A stretch of DNA of 64,000 nt from Capnocytophaga periodontitidis. GTDB lineage: Bacteria; Bacteroidota; Bacteroidia; Flavobacteriales; Flavobacteriaceae. The stretch lies in contig NZ_JAEFDB010000006.1 in NCBI RefSeq assembly GCF_016126015.1, forward strand, positions 106,181 to 170,180, read 5' to 3'. The position numbers were made by a program, and so were the translations under genes. Of the stretch, positions 27,088-36,478 are shown in pieces; position 1 is the first letter of the stretch; every line of letters begins with the position of its first letter. Under the pieces are notes generated by a model. The model saw nothing but the letters and a program-made list of their open reading frames with translations, was not told the DNA's origin and made no database searches.

Positions 27088-27187
27088 TTATATTTAGTTA
27101 ATTAGTTTCTCAGCCGACGGTTAGTAGATTGCTCATACACAAAGTGACTAAAAAAACAAAAAGCTGTTTCACTTCTTATTTCAGGGG

Positions 27188-27217
27188 CAAAATTAGTGCT
27201 TTTTTATGAAATACAAA
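27188..27217 (-). promoter_or_regulatory. Promoter of TonB receptor gene
   Basis: Minus-strand TTTG (27214-27217), 18 nt, TAATTTTG (27188-27195). It gives a leader of about 95 nt before the ATG. Confidence 0.45.
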
Positions 27218-27409
27218 CATTTTTATCGCTTTTTTTATAAACAAAGTAATCAACAAGTTATCAAACGACAAATATACAAGTAAATTAGGAATCTTAAACA
27301 GAAGAATAAAAATTCTTAAAATCTCTGACAATAAACAACTTACAATCATTAGTTATATTTATAACAAAAATATATTGTTAAATTTTAACGTTTCTTTAAA
27401 TATAAAGTG

Positions 27410-27417
27410 TAGATTTG
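27410..27417 (+). promoter_or_regulatory. -7 box of MFS transporter gene
   Basis: TAGATTTG, 21 nt before the ATG at 27439. No good -33 element. Confidence 0.45.
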
Positions 27418-27438
27418 CAGGCTAAAAATTGACCAATA

Positions 27439-28755
27439 ATGAATAAAACCAAAAAATGTTTTAGAGCGTCTGTGTTTATTGCTATTTTATTTTTCTTATT
27501 TGGTGGAATTACTGTATTAGTACAATTGTTAGTTCCTCATCTAAAAGACATTTTTGAACTCAATTACGCTCAAGCAGGATTTATACTCTTTTTTTTCTTT
27601 TTACCTTATTTGCTCTTTTCAATTCCAGCGGGAGTTACGCTTAGCAAAATAGGATACCAGCGCAGTATTACCTTAGGGCTCATTATTGTAGCTTTAGGGT
27701 GTTTATTGTTTTATCCCGCTGCCGAAATGCGTTCTTTTTGGGCGTTTATGATTGCTATTTTCGTATTAGGAAGTGGCATCACCCTCTTACAAGTAGCCGC
27801 TAATCCTTATATTGCAGCTTTAGGCAAAGAAAATTCTACTCACAGCCGACTCACTTTCTCTCAAGCATTTAACGCTTTAGGAACTACATTCGCACCTATC
27901 ATCGGGGCAGTTTACTTGTTGAAAGACGAAGTAAAAACGTCTGGTGAAATACGATCGTTAGATCCTTTAGAACGAAATATGTATCTACAATCGGAAGCAC
28001 TAACTATACAAACTCCTTTTTTATATATTTCACTTATAGTGATTGCTTTAGCTGTTGTATTTGGCATTGCACAACTACCTTGTCACACCACAGAAGAAGA
28101 GGTGGTTGATAGAAAAAGTTATTTTTCATTGTTAAAAAGAACGCCTTTACTTTTAGGAGCTATTGCTATTTTTCTATATGTAGGAGCTGAAGTAGCTATA
28201 GGAAGTTTTGCTATCAACTATTTGGTAGAAATAAATATGTCTGAAATATCACAATGCCCTATAGGAGGACCTATGTGGAAAGCTTTGGGAATCATTTTTA
28301 ACAAACCAGACCTTATCAATGCCGATCCTAAGGCTATGGTTGCCATATTTTTGTGTTTCTATTGGGGAGGTGCTATGGTAGGAAGATTTATAGGAGCACA
28401 ACTTAGTAGACACTTGTCTCCAGCTAAAATGCTGATGATTGTTGGCTTATGTAACGTTGTACTCATTTTGATAGCCATCAATACAGGAGGGCTTTTCTCG
28501 ATGCTGAGCCTATTATTGCTAGGATTCTTCAATTCTATTATGTTTCCTACTATTTTTGCTTTAGCTTCTGAAGGGATTGACGAATTGAAAGCTCAGGCTT
28601 CTGGACTATTATGTACTATGATTGTAGGCGGCGGATTAGTGCCTATCCTATTTGGTTTCTTCACTGATCGCATAGGGTTTAGCTTAGCATTTCTCACCTT
28701 AGTAGCGTGCTATGGTTATATTGCTTTCTTTGGATTCTACAAAAGTAGTAGATGA
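27439..28755 (+). CDS. FucP-like sugar:proton symporter (MFS)
   Basis: 438 residues with about 12 hydrophobic segments, resembling L-fucose/glucose-galactose permeases. Segments include FLFGGITVLVQLLVPHLKDIFELNYAQAG, the LFSIPAGVTLSKIGYQRSI loop, LQVAANPYIAALG (the VAANPY signature of FucP relatives) and LSRHLSPAKMLMI. These imply proton-coupled uptake of a hexose or fucose-like sugar across the inner membrane. The specific substrate cannot be read from sequence, and no catabolic genes lie alongside. The 3' end overlaps the convergent gene at 28737 by 19 bp. It is monocistronic from the promoter at 27410. Confidence 0.87.
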   Translation: MNKTKKCFRASVFIAILFFLFGGITVLVQLLVPHLKDIFELNYAQAGFILFFFFLPYLLFSIPAGVTLSKIGYQRSITLGLIIVALGCLLFYPAAEMRSFWAFMIAIFVLGSGITLLQVAANPYIAALGKENSTHSRLTFSQAFNALGTTFAPIIGAVYLLKDEVKTSGEIRSLDPLERNMYLQSEALTIQTPFLYISLIVIALAVVFGIAQLPCHTTEEEVVDRKSYFSLLKRTPLLLGAIAIFLYVGAEVAIGSFAINYLVEINMSEISQCPIGGPMWKALGIIFNKPDLINADPKAMVAIFLCFYWGGAMVGRFIGAQLSRHLSPAKMLMIVGLCNVVLILIAINTGGLFSMLSLLLLGFFNSIMFPTIFALASEGIDELKAQASGLLCTMIVGGGLVPILFGFFTDRIGFSLAFLTLVACYGYIAFFGFYKSSR

Positions 28756-29411
28756 TTTTTCGATTGACAATTGAAAAATTCGTTGATTCTTTTCAACCCT
28801 TTATAAATTCCTAAAAGCGCTGCTAACCTTACCCCTTCATAAACCAATGGAGTTGCTAAATTTGCCAACTTTATTTTTGCTTGATATCTTGAAGAAAGCA
28901 CATCGTTATCAATAAAATACAAAAAAGGAGAGGGGAATTGCCATACTATTAGTTCTATAATATAAAACAGAAGAAATGCACAAAATAACTGCCAGTGATA
29001 ATGTAACAACTCCTTTTTCTTTGTTGCCAAATACAACAGCAAAGCGCCGTTTAGCAAGCTCAACACACCAAAAATACCATTGTTGTTGAATTGCATCACA
29101 GCACTAATACCTACCAATAAGGCTGTTATCAAAAGTAAATAACCTATATTTTTGCACAACATAAAACCGTATAAATAATCTCTAAACTTTATATTTAGAG
29201 CCAACAAACGATCACGTTGTTGTTTCTCTTCATCGTTTAAAAGCTCATAAGCTGTTCCTGCTGAGGGCATCATTTCTTTCATTACCTCTTTGAGCAAACG
29301 TTCGTCTTTAATCTGTTCAAGGAGTTCAGCAGGGTATCTTCCTTGTGCTAAAATCATTTTAGCTCGCGTGATGAGTCTTTCTTTATAGGCTAATTTCTCG
29401 GTGATATTCAT
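28737..29411 (-). CDS. Membrane protein with cytoplasmic N-domain, function unknown
   Basis: 224 residues from the ATG at 29411. The upstream ATG at 29453 would place the lysS terminator hairpin (29433-29463) inside the gene and add unrelated residues. The first about 85 residues are soluble and charged (KLAYKERLITRAKMILAQGRY, ELLNDEEKQQRDRLLAL), followed by four hydrophobic segments (GYLLLITALLVGISAVM; FGVLSLLNGALLLYLAT; LFCAFLLFYIIELIVW; VRLAALLGIYKGL). No family recognised. It lies downstream of lysS on the same strand but after its terminator, so is probably transcribed separately. Confidence 0.65.
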   Translation of the reverse strand: MNITEKLAYKERLITRAKMILAQGRYPAELLEQIKDERLLKEVMKEMMPSAGTAYELLNDEEKQQRDRLLALNIKFRDYLYGFMLCKNIGYLLLITALLVGISAVMQFNNNGIFGVLSLLNGALLLYLATKKKELLHYHWQLFCAFLLFYIIELIVWQFPSPFLYFIDNDVLSSRYQAKIKLANLATPLVYEGVRLAALLGIYKGLKRINEFFNCQSKNHLLLL

Positions 29412-29432
29412 TACTATATTTTTTAAAAGAAA

Positions 29433-29463
29433 ATGCCAAAGATTATAACACAACCTTTGGCAT
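29433..29463 (-). terminator. Rho-independent terminator of lysS
   Basis: ATGCCAAAG (29433-29441) pairs with CTTTGGCAT (29455-29463). On the minus strand the stem is followed by TTTTCTTTTAAAAAA, 27 nt beyond the lysS stop. Confidence 0.75.
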
Positions 29464-29489
29464 CTATAATTTGCTAATTGACAAATTGA

Positions 29490-31178
29490 CTAATTTGCTA
29501 ATTCTACGAACAGTTCTTCTCCTTCTTTTACTACTTTAGCAACTTTCTTGCTAGTAAGTCCTTTGATAGCTTTATCCCATTTCTTGTTAGAGAAAGCTGT
29601 TTGTGTTTTAAGAGCATCTAAAAGAAGTTTTTCTGATGTTTTTAGCAATTCAAACACTACTTTTTCATCTTCTGACAACTCTACCCCTTTCTTTTCAGGA
29701 CGCATTTGTGGGAAGAAAAGTACTTCTTGTATGCTCTCATTATTGGTTAGGAACATAATCAATCTATCCATACCTATACCTAAACCTGAGGTAGGAGGCA
29801 TACCATATTCAAGAGCGCGTAAGAAATCTTGGTCGATGAACATAGCCTCATCATCACCTTTTTCTGAGAGTCGCAATTGCTCTTCAAAGCGCTCGCGCTG
29901 GTCGATAGGGTCGTTGAGCTCAGAGTAGGCATTAGCAATCTCTTTACCACATACCATTAGTTCAAAACGCTCAGTAAGTGCAGGATTGTCACGGTGTTCT
30001 TTGGTAAGAGGGGACATCTCTTTCGGGTAATCGGTGATGAATGTAGGCTGAATAAAGTTGCCTTCACATTTCTCGCCAAATATCTCATCTATGAGCTTGC
30101 CTTTGCCCATTGTTTCATCTACTGCAATACCAATAGAATGTGCAAAGGCTCTTAGTTCTTCTTCTGTTTTCCCTGTGATATCAAAACCTGTAAATTGCTT
30201 GATAGCCTCGGTCATTGTAACACGTGGATATGGTGCTTTGAAATCTACTGTATGAGCTCCAAAAGTAGCCTTAGTAGTGCCATTTACTGCCATAGCGCAA
30301 TGTTCGATCAAACGCTCGGTGAAGTTCATCATCCAGTGGTAATCTTTATAAGCCACATAGATTTCCATCGCAGTAAATTCTGGGTTATGAGTTCTATCCA
30401 TTCCCTCGTTACGGAAGTTTTTAGAAAACTCATACACTCCATCAAAACCACCCACAATAAGACGTTTTAGATAGAGTTCATTGGCAATACGCATATAGAG
30501 CGGAATGTCCAACGCATTGTGGTGAGTGATAAACGGACGCGCGCTAGCTCCCCCTGGTATAGCTTGCAATATAGGTGTTTCTACTTCCAAATAACCTGCC
30601 TCATTAAAAAACTGGCGCATCGCATTGAACAGCTTTGTACGTTTGATAAACACCTCTTTCACGTGTGGATTTACTACCAAATCTACATAGCGCATACGGT
30701 AGCGTTGTTCAGGGTCGGTAAAGGCATCGTGCACTTTGCCATCGGCATCTACTTTTGGCATTGGCAGAGGGCGCAATACTTTAGATAAGAGGGTAAAATT
30801 CTTAACGGCTACTGTTTTTTCACCCATCTTGGTGATGAATAAATAACCTTCTACCCCTATAAAGTCGCCTAAATCGAGGAGTTTTTTAAACACCTCATTG
30901 TAGAGCGTTTTGTCTTCCCCAGGGCACATCTCATCGCGATTGAAATACAACTGCATTGTGCCCTCGCTGTCTTGCAAAGTAGCAAACGAGGCTTTTCCTT
31001 GTACGCGCAAGGACATCAACCTACCAGCAACCACTACTTGCTTGCCTTCTTCATAACGGTCGGCTACATCCTTAGAGGTAGTATCGACAGGATATAATGG
31101 AGCGGGATATGGATTAATCCCTAATTCTTTCAATTTAGAGAGTTTTTCTCTACGAATGATTTCTTGTTCTGATAACAT
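29490..31178 (-). CDS. lysS: Lysyl-tRNA synthetase, class II
   Basis: 562 residues. Charges tRNA-Lys with lysine. N-terminal OB-fold anticodon-binding domain (about 55-150; GRLMSLRVQGKASFATLQD) and class II catalytic core with motif 2 FRNEGMDRTHNPEF and motif 3 GLGIGMDRLIM. The C-terminal 60 residues (ELLKTSEKLLLDALKTQTAFSNKKWDKAIKGL) extend beyond the usual approximately 505-aa length and look like the extra domain common in Bacteroidota LysS. Start MLSEQEIIRREKL aligns with the family. It is upstream of the membrane gene and is terminated at 29433-29463. Assignment certain; the role of the extension is unknown. Confidence 0.96.
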   Translation of the reverse strand: MLSEQEIIRREKLSKLKELGINPYPAPLYPVDTTSKDVADRYEEGKQVVVAGRLMSLRVQGKASFATLQDSEGTMQLYFNRDEMCPGEDKTLYNEVFKKLLDLGDFIGVEGYLFITKMGEKTVAVKNFTLLSKVLRPLPMPKVDADGKVHDAFTDPEQRYRMRYVDLVVNPHVKEVFIKRTKLFNAMRQFFNEAGYLEVETPILQAIPGGASARPFITHHNALDIPLYMRIANELYLKRLIVGGFDGVYEFSKNFRNEGMDRTHNPEFTAMEIYVAYKDYHWMMNFTERLIEHCAMAVNGTTKATFGAHTVDFKAPYPRVTMTEAIKQFTGFDITGKTEEELRAFAHSIGIAVDETMGKGKLIDEIFGEKCEGNFIQPTFITDYPKEMSPLTKEHRDNPALTERFELMVCGKEIANAYSELNDPIDQRERFEEQLRLSEKGDDEAMFIDQDFLRALEYGMPPTSGLGIGMDRLIMFLTNNESIQEVLFFPQMRPEKKGVELSEDEKVVFELLKTSEKLLLDALKTQTAFSNKKWDKAIKGLTSKKVAKVVKEGEELFVELAN

Positions 31179-31222
31179 CTTTTTTAATGATTAATGTTTA
31201 ATGATTAATAGTTAGTGGTTAG

Positions 31223-32446
31223 TTAATACATTTCATATTGGAAATAGTAGGTAACATCTTCTGAATCTTCCATATCCTTACGTTTAGATTCTATTTTTAT
31301 TACACGTCCTTGTTTATCCCAATGGAATTTATTTGTTTGGTTATAACTTTCAAAAACCCAAAGAAGGGGATTTTTTTGGATAAACTTTCCTTGACCTCTT
31401 TCACCATCTTCTTTACCAAAAGTTATAGTGATAGGTAGGTGATTTTTAGTATTAGAAAGTGTGTATACCGTTTTATTTAGGTCATCTTCATCAATAATTT
31501 TATTACCTTCACGTTTGATTATGTTTTCATAAATTGACCAAGTATCGGTGGAAAAATTTGTTCTATAGCAATTTAAAAAATCATCTTGCAATTGGTAATA
31601 ATCACAACTATAATAGAAATGCTTACCGTCATACGGAGGTGTTTCCTCTTTTACAACTTTCTTAAAAATTTCATTGTCGTTATACAGATATTGAGTAGTA
31701 GTGAGAGGTTCTGCATCTGACTGATATTCTACGAGTTCTCGCAATAATCCGTCTTCATATTTACATTCCATATATACTTCGCCATCTTGTCGCTCTATAC
31801 GAGATAGTAATCCTTGTTCATTGAGACAGAGTCGCATTTGCACTTGTTTGTTTTCTTTTAATGTAATGCGCTTGACATTTTTCAAATTTAAAGAAAAAAC
31901 AGGAGAGAGCATCAAGGCTTGATTGATCAACACATCTTTCACATATCTATCTGATACTTCTTTGGAGCGCGATGTAAGATGTTCTTTTTTCTGTTGAAAG
32001 TGCTTTAAACGTTTTTGAAATTCGGTATAATAGCTTGATTCAACTTTCTTTTTGAGTAGTTTAGGTGAAAAATATTCAGTAGCCCCTACTAAATCATTGT
32101 ACAGTAAGGGAGTAGAACTTTTTTTACCATCCCAATAAACCACTCGCACACAGCCTTTACCCTCTTCATTATCAAAATGAATAGTAGAGTGTTTGTAATT
32201 ATCAAAAGTTAAAGGCTGTGTACTGATCCAAGCGTAACGTATTTTGGGGTTTAAAGATTTGAAATTCTTTGCTAACTCAGCTTCTTCACGTGTGCCAAGA
32301 TTGTTAGGAATACCACAATATTCTCCTATTACAATAATAAAAATAGGTTGTCCTGCTGCTATAAAATTATTGTTTTCATCGTCGTTTTGGGCGTGAGCAG
32401 GCACTAACATTAAGACGGTAAGACATAAAAAAAGTAAGTGTTTCAT
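31223..32446 (-). CDS. Secreted protein, paralogue of the next gene, function unknown
   Basis: 407 residues from ATG 32446 (MKHLLFLCLTVLMLVPAHAQ, a clear signal peptide). The ATG at 32470 would overlap the upstream gene and place extra residues before the signal, so it is less likely. The region KKEHLTSRSKEVSDRYVKDVLIN (about 150-175) and the C-terminal HWDKQGRVIKIES ... YEMY are shared with the protein at 32451; the N-terminal about 130 residues are unique, with two Cys in GEYCGIPNN and GKGCVRV. It has beta-rich YD-like turns (YLYNDNEIFKKVVKEE). No enzyme motif. The start follows the upstream stop by 4 nt, so the pair is co-transcribed. Confidence 0.65.
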   Translation of the reverse strand: MKHLLFLCLTVLMLVPAHAQNDDENNNFIAAGQPIFIIVIGEYCGIPNNLGTREEAELAKNFKSLNPKIRYAWISTQPLTFDNYKHSTIHFDNEEGKGCVRVVYWDGKKSSTPLLYNDLVGATEYFSPKLLKKKVESSYYTEFQKRLKHFQQKKEHLTSRSKEVSDRYVKDVLINQALMLSPVFSLNLKNVKRITLKENKQVQMRLCLNEQGLLSRIERQDGEVYMECKYEDGLLRELVEYQSDAEPLTTTQYLYNDNEIFKKVVKEETPPYDGKHFYYSCDYYQLQDDFLNCYRTNFSTDTWSIYENIIKREGNKIIDEDDLNKTVYTLSNTKNHLPITITFGKEDGERGQGKFIQKNPLLWVFESYNQTNKFHWDKQGRVIKIESKRKDMEDSEDVTYYFQYEMY

Positions 32447-32450
32447 AAGT

Positions 32451-33302
32451 TTAATACATTTCATACTCATACGTATAAACTGTTTTCTCTTTTCCTTCAG
32501 TAACTACAATTTTGCTAATACGCCGGTTGTTATCCCAATGATACTCTGTTTTTTCTCCTTCAAAAATATTTTCCCAAAGAGTAGGCTGTTTTGCTATTAT
32601 TTTACCTTCCTTACTTTTGTATTTATAAGTGATCGGTAAATAGTTCTTAGTCCTTGAAAGATGAATAGTAAGATCTAATTCTTTATTAACAATAAGATTT
32701 CCTTGCTTGATAACAGTTGCTCTTTCAATCACCGAGTGATTATAAGCTGAAAGTATCACAACATATATATCTAAAAAATCATCTTTGAGTTGTGCGTAAT
32801 TACAATTGTAATAATTCCCAAAAGGCGGATTATCTTTGGATGTAGCTTTTGCAAAAATCTCATTATCATTATAAGCATACAAGGTTTCATCTATAGCACC
32901 CTTATTTGATTTTTCTATCTTTTTGCACAATAATCCATTTTCATAAACATATTCATTTATTGATGACTCCTCACCATCTTCAAAAAAAGACCTTGTTTTA
33001 ATAAGTTGCCCCTTTTCATTAAGATAGATAGTTCGACTATTTTTTCCATTGCATTTTACTTGAATCACCTTAATTCCTTTTGTATTAATGGGCAAAAGTT
33101 CATAAGAACTCATAAACTGACTATAGTCTATTTTTTTAACAAGTTCATAATAAACAAATCTATCAGAAACTTCTTTAGAATGAGAAGTGATTTTCTCTTT
33201 TTTACTTTTGTATTGCTCAAGCCGAGCTTCATACACCTCTTTTTGCCCATATACAGATATAGACAGCAATAGACTAATACACAAAAGAAATAAGTGTTTC
33301 AT
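32451..33302 (-). CDS. Secreted protein with YD-like repeats, function unknown
   Basis: 283 residues. Signal peptide MKHLFLLCISLLLSISVYGQ; an additional ATG three bases upstream (33305) is equally possible. After a short helical stretch (EARLEQYKSKKEKITSHSKEVSDR) the body is beta-rich with repeated INEYVYENGLL, LYAYNDNEIFAK and TEYHWDNNRRI units, like the RHS/YD-type turns found in many secreted Bacteroidota proteins. It is paralogous to its downstream neighbour. No catalytic motif. Localisation is envelope or extracellular by signal peptide; function unknown. Confidence 0.65.
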   Translation of the reverse strand: MKHLFLLCISLLLSISVYGQKEVYEARLEQYKSKKEKITSHSKEVSDRFVYYELVKKIDYSQFMSSYELLPINTKGIKVIQVKCNGKNSRTIYLNEKGQLIKTRSFFEDGEESSINEYVYENGLLCKKIEKSNKGAIDETLYAYNDNEIFAKATSKDNPPFGNYYNCNYAQLKDDFLDIYVVILSAYNHSVIERATVIKQGNLIVNKELDLTIHLSRTKNYLPITYKYKSKEGKIIAKQPTLWENIFEGEKTEYHWDNNRRISKIVVTEGKEKTVYTYEYEMY

Positions 33303-33395
33303 CATTCTTAAAAAATAGATTGTATGATTTTCTGTTGGATTTCTAATAAATAAGTTCGTTTGATACTTCCTACCCTTTTAATAATATCACCCTGT

Positions 33396-33812
33396 CTACA
33401 CTTCATTTTCTAAATACTTTTCTATCACTGGTGCAGCCATACGTTTAGCATTGCTCAAAAATATTTCTCTCTCTTGAAAATAATCAATGAGCATTGTCCT
33501 GTATTCTAAAGCCTTATTTAGTATATGAAGCGCTGACTGACGTATTACATCTGAAATGTCTGTTTGCAAGGTCATATCTCTAAGAGTATCAAATAAGGGT
33601 AAACTATCAACAAGAGCATTGTAGTCCACTTCTTTTTGAATAAAAGGTATTTTCCAAAAATTAGAAATATAACTATCTAATTTTTTATCTGTTCTTTCTA
33701 ATACTGATAAGGCATAATCATTATAGTTAGTGTGTTGATATTCACTTATAGGAAATGAATTAATCACACCAAATGATGAATACAAATCATTTTGTAAAAC
33801 TGCTGTAGTCAT
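33396..33812 (-). CDS. Small protein downstream of accA, function unknown
   Basis: 138 residues with no signal peptide and no membrane segment. It is acidic and helical in its second half (QSALHILNKALEYRTMLIDYFQEREIFLSNAKRMAA, in part). Not recognised. It begins 16 nt after the accA stop on the same strand, so co-transcription with accA is likely, but a role in fatty-acid synthesis is not implied by the sequence. The codon usage looks like that of neighbouring genes. Confidence 0.5.
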   Translation of the reverse strand: MTTAVLQNDLYSSFGVINSFPISEYQHTNYNDYALSVLERTDKKLDSYISNFWKIPFIQKEVDYNALVDSLPLFDTLRDMTLQTDISDVIRQSALHILNKALEYRTMLIDYFQEREIFLSNAKRMAAPVIEKYLENEV

Positions 33813-33828
33813 ATTTTTAGCTTTTTTA

Positions 33829-34782
33829 CTACTCCTTATACACTCCCATATTGAGATATTTATTCATACGCTTTTCAACTAAGCGGTCGGCAGGAAGTTT
33901 TTTGAGTTCTTTATAGGCGTCGAGAATCACCTTACGCACGGTCTTGAATATAGCTTCGCGATCGTGATGAGCTCCTCCAAGAGGTTCTTTGATGATTTCG
34001 TCGATGAGTTTGAGTTTTTTCATATCGGGAGCGGTGAGTTTGAGGGCTTCGGCAGCCTCTTTTTTATACTCCCAACTACGCCATAAAATAGAAGAGCAAG
34101 ATTCTGGTGATATTACTGAATACCAAGTATTTTCAAGCATATATACCTTATCGCCAATACCGATACCTAAGGCACCTCCTGAGGCACCTTCACCTATGAT
34201 AAACACGATAGTAGGCACTTTGAGTCGCGACATTTCCAAGAGGTTACGCGCAATAGCTTCCCCTTGTCCGCGTTCTTCGGCTTCAATACCTGGGAAAGCG
34301 CCTGGGGTATCCACAAAGCACACTACAGGAATATTAAATTTTTCGGCTTGTTTCATCAAACGGAGGGCTTTGCGGTAGCCTTCAGGATTAGCCATACCAA
34401 AATTGCGATATTGGCGCATTTTTGTGTTTGAGCCTTTTTGCTGACCAATAAACAAAAAACTTTGATTATCTATTTTGCCAAAGCCTCCTATCATCGCTTT
34501 ATCGTCTTTCACATTGCGATCGCCGTGTAATTCTAAGAATGTATCACCAGCAAGCGCCTTAATATAATCCAAGGTATAAGGACGCTCAAGATGGCGAGAG
34601 ATTTGTACTCGTTGCCAAGCTGTGAGGTTACCGTAAATCTCTTTTTTTACTTGGTTGAGTTTTTTTTCTATTTTTTTGCAAGCGTCGGTCATATCCACAT
34701 CACTTTCATTCCCAATGGTTTGACACTTTTGCATTTGTTCTTCTAACTCTTTGATTGGCTGTTCAAAATCTAAATATTCCAT
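33829..34782 (-). CDS. accA: Acetyl-CoA carboxylase carboxyltransferase subunit alpha
   Basis: 317 residues, the usual size. The alpha subunit of the carboxyltransferase half of acetyl-CoA carboxylase, moving the carboxyl group from biotin to acetyl-CoA to give malonyl-CoA. Motifs: LGDR-like [16 protein letters not shown], the oxyanion-hole [31 protein letters not shown] (in part), [23 protein letters not shown], and [14 protein letters not shown]. Start [16 protein letters not shown] is family typical. It is transcribed from a strong consensus promoter (34818-34847) and followed by a small unknown gene. The product feeds fabD and fabG in the same window. Confidence 0.97.
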   Translation of the reverse strand: MEYLDFEQPIKELEEQMQKCQTIGNESDVDMTDACKKIEKKLNQVKKEIYGNLTAWQRVQISRHLERPYTLDYIKALAGDTFLELHGDRNVKDDKAMIGGFGKIDNQSFLFIGQQKGSNTKMRQYRNFGMANPEGYRKALRLMKQAEKFNIPVVCFVDTPGAFPGIEAEERGQGEAIARNLLEMSRLKVPTIVFIIGEGASGGALGIGIGDKVYMLENTWYSVISPESCSSILWRSWEYKKEAAEALKLTAPDMKKLKLIDEIIKEPLGGAHHDREAIFKTVRKVILDAYKELKKLPADRLVEKRMNKYLNMGVYKE

Positions 34783-34817
34783 AGACTTAACTATTAATTT
34801 GGTTTATTTTCAGAGGG

Positions 34818-34847
34818 CAAAGATATGAATTAATTAACAATTGACAA
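34818..34847 (-). promoter_or_regulatory. Promoter of accA
   Basis: Minus-strand TTG (34845-34847), 19 nt, TATCTTTG (34818-34825), 36 nt before the ATG. Confidence 0.65.
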
Positions 34848-34863
34848 TCAACAATGAACAAAT

Positions 34864-35880
34864 TTAATTTGCTTCGCCATAAATTCGGCGTTCTGAAGGT
34901 TGCTCACACTGGTAGTGAAAAATAGTTTGAGGCTCTATTTTCAGCTTTTTAAGATCTGTAGTACTTTGTTGCAGTTCTAATATTTTAAACTTGTGATACT
35001 CAATATTGTTATAAGGATCTTTATAAACATTTTTAGAGGCGTCATACTGCAAAAAAGAGTCTTCAATATTAGACGAAACTGTCTCATCTTTAAGCTCCAT
35101 ATACATTGCTTGAGGATCGTTTAATACATCAAATCGAAGCATTTCTTCCAGCTCTTTATCAACTTCATCCTCGTCTTCTTTAGCAAAGGCGAATTCACTA
35201 AGTTCCTCTATAGGTATTTTTTTTATTTGCTTTTTAATACTTTTTACAGCTTCTTGATTCTGTTCAAGTGTTCTCATATTGATAAAAATCAAACAAGTAT
35301 GCCCTTCTTTTTCTACCAAAGCTCCTGCTCCATCAAGTTGATAATGAGAACGCTCGCCATACCAAATGAGAAAATCATTATTGTCATTCAAAGTAAAACG
35401 AGCTGTATTTTTAAGTCCTTGCGTTAGCAAAGGCAACTCATTTGAAAAATCAGCAATAAGTGTTAGGCTATTGCCTATCTCTTTTTTACTGAATGTATGT
35501 ACGTAACGACTTGGTAAACAATTAGGATTCTCATTGAACACCGAGAACGTTTTGCCGTTCTCATACTGAAGATAATTTTTTCCATCTTCAAAGTTAGCAA
35601 ATCGAATACGTACCTCATCAGGTTTTAAGTTTTTGTTGTGATTGCCATAAACTAAAAAGAGAGGACTCTTCTTAGGTTTAAAGAGTACCATTCCATCGGG
35701 AAGCACTTCATAAGTACCTGGAATCATAGTCATATACCCATATAGCGCAAACATTTTGTTAGGAAAGAGAAAAATTCCTCCTCCTCTACCTTTATAACTT
35801 CCCACTAAATCTTTATTTTGAGCAGAAAGTCCACCAACAAACATTAAAAAAATGAATGATGTAAGAGCTTTGTTTTTCAT
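34864..35880 (-). CDS. Secreted protein, function unknown
   Basis: 338 residues. Signal peptide MKNKALTSFIFLMFVGGLSAQ. N-terminal 90 residues contain a small beta-domain (DLVGSYKGRGGGIFLFPNKMFALYGY and GTYEVLPDGMVLFKPK) resembling lipocalin-like strands, with a second similar stretch around 150-190. The C-terminal about 120 residues are charged and helical (SIKKQIKKIPIEELSEF, DEVDKELEEML). No family recognised; the same DLVGSY / GTYEV pattern is common in Bacteroidota secreted proteins. Own promoter at 35900-35930. Envelope localisation is likely. Confidence 0.6.
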   Translation of the reverse strand: MKNKALTSFIFLMFVGGLSAQNKDLVGSYKGRGGGIFLFPNKMFALYGYMTMIPGTYEVLPDGMVLFKPKKSPLFLVYGNHNKNLKPDEVRIRFANFEDGKNYLQYENGKTFSVFNENPNCLPSRYVHTFSKKEIGNSLTLIADFSNELPLLTQGLKNTARFTLNDNNDFLIWYGERSHYQLDGAGALVEKEGHTCLIFINMRTLEQNQEAVKSIKKQIKKIPIEELSEFAFAKEDEDEVDKELEEMLRFDVLNDPQAMYMELKDETVSSNIEDSFLQYDASKNVYKDPYNNIEYHKFKILELQQSTTDLKKLKIEPQTIFHYQCEQPSERRIYGEAN

Positions 35881-35899
35881 AACGTTATTTTTTTGGGGA

Positions 35900-35930
35900 C
35901 AAAGATAGTAAAATAATTGACAATGAACAA
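35900..35930 (-). promoter_or_regulatory. Promoter of secreted protein gene 34864-35880
   Basis: Minus-strand TTG (35928-35930), 20 nt, TATCTTTG (35900-35907), 20 nt before the ATG. Confidence 0.6.
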
Positions 35931-36038
35931 TTGATAAGTACGAATAACAATTTTAGTTTAAGGTGCTGCATATTTTTTCTTTTTTAGGACATTTTTACTA
36001 GCCTCTTTCTTTCCTTTTAGAAACTTTTTTAAGAAAAA

Positions 36039-36070
36039 TTTGGCAGTTTAAAAAAAACATATTACCTTTG
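36039..36070 (+). promoter_or_regulatory. Promoter of gcvH
   Basis: TTTG (36039-36042), 20 nt, TACCTTTG (36063-36070), 28 nt before the ATG. It may also drive the VanZ gene and contribute to the first tonB. Confidence 0.65.
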
Positions 36071-36097
36071 GCTCGTTTTTAAAAAAATATTACTTTT

Positions 36098-36478
36098 ATG
36101 GAGTTTCCTCCTGAACTAAAATACACCCCCGACCATATTTGGGCACGCCTTGAAGGCGATATTGCTACAGTGGGCATCACCGATTTTGCTCAACAGCAAC
36201 TCAGTGATATTGTGTATGTTGAAGTAGAAACTATAGGTGATACCTTAGCTAAAGACACTATCTTTGGCACTGTTGAAGCTATCAAAACTACCTCAGACCT
36301 CTTTATGCCGATGAGTGGTGAAGTACTCAGCTTTCACGAAGCCTTAGTTAAAAAACCTGAAATGGTAAATGCCAACCCTTATGGTGAGGGCTGGATGATA
36401 CAAATAAAAATCACAACACCAGAAGAATGGGATAGCCTGCTCTCAGCAAGTGATTATCAAAAACTTATCAATGCTTAA
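36098..36478 (+). CDS. gcvH: Glycine cleavage system H protein
   Basis: 126 residues. Lipoyl carrier that shuttles the aminomethyl group from the P to the T protein and electrons to the L protein during glycine breakdown. The lipoylated lysine is Lys63 in TVEAIKTTSDLFMP, and the hybrid-motif SDIVYVEVETIGD and NPYGEGWMIQIK are characteristic. Length is normal. Other gcv genes are not nearby, as is common in flavobacteria where gcvH sits beside a VanZ-type gene and tonB. The stop overlaps the VanZ start by 8 bp, so those two are translationally coupled. Confidence 0.96.
   Translation: MEFPPELKYTPDHIWARLEGDIATVGITDFAQQQLSDIVYVEVETIGDTLAKDTIFGTVEAIKTTSDLFMPMSGEVLSFHEALVKKPEMVNANPYGEGWMIQIKITTPEEWDSLLSASDYQKLINA

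Larger units (their letters stand above)
27088..27438. other. Divergent intergenic region
   Basis: 351 nt with no gene. It holds the minus-strand receptor promoter (27188-27217) and a plus-strand -7 box for the MFS gene (27410-27417). The middle is A+T-rich without clear palindromes. Confidence 0.6.
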
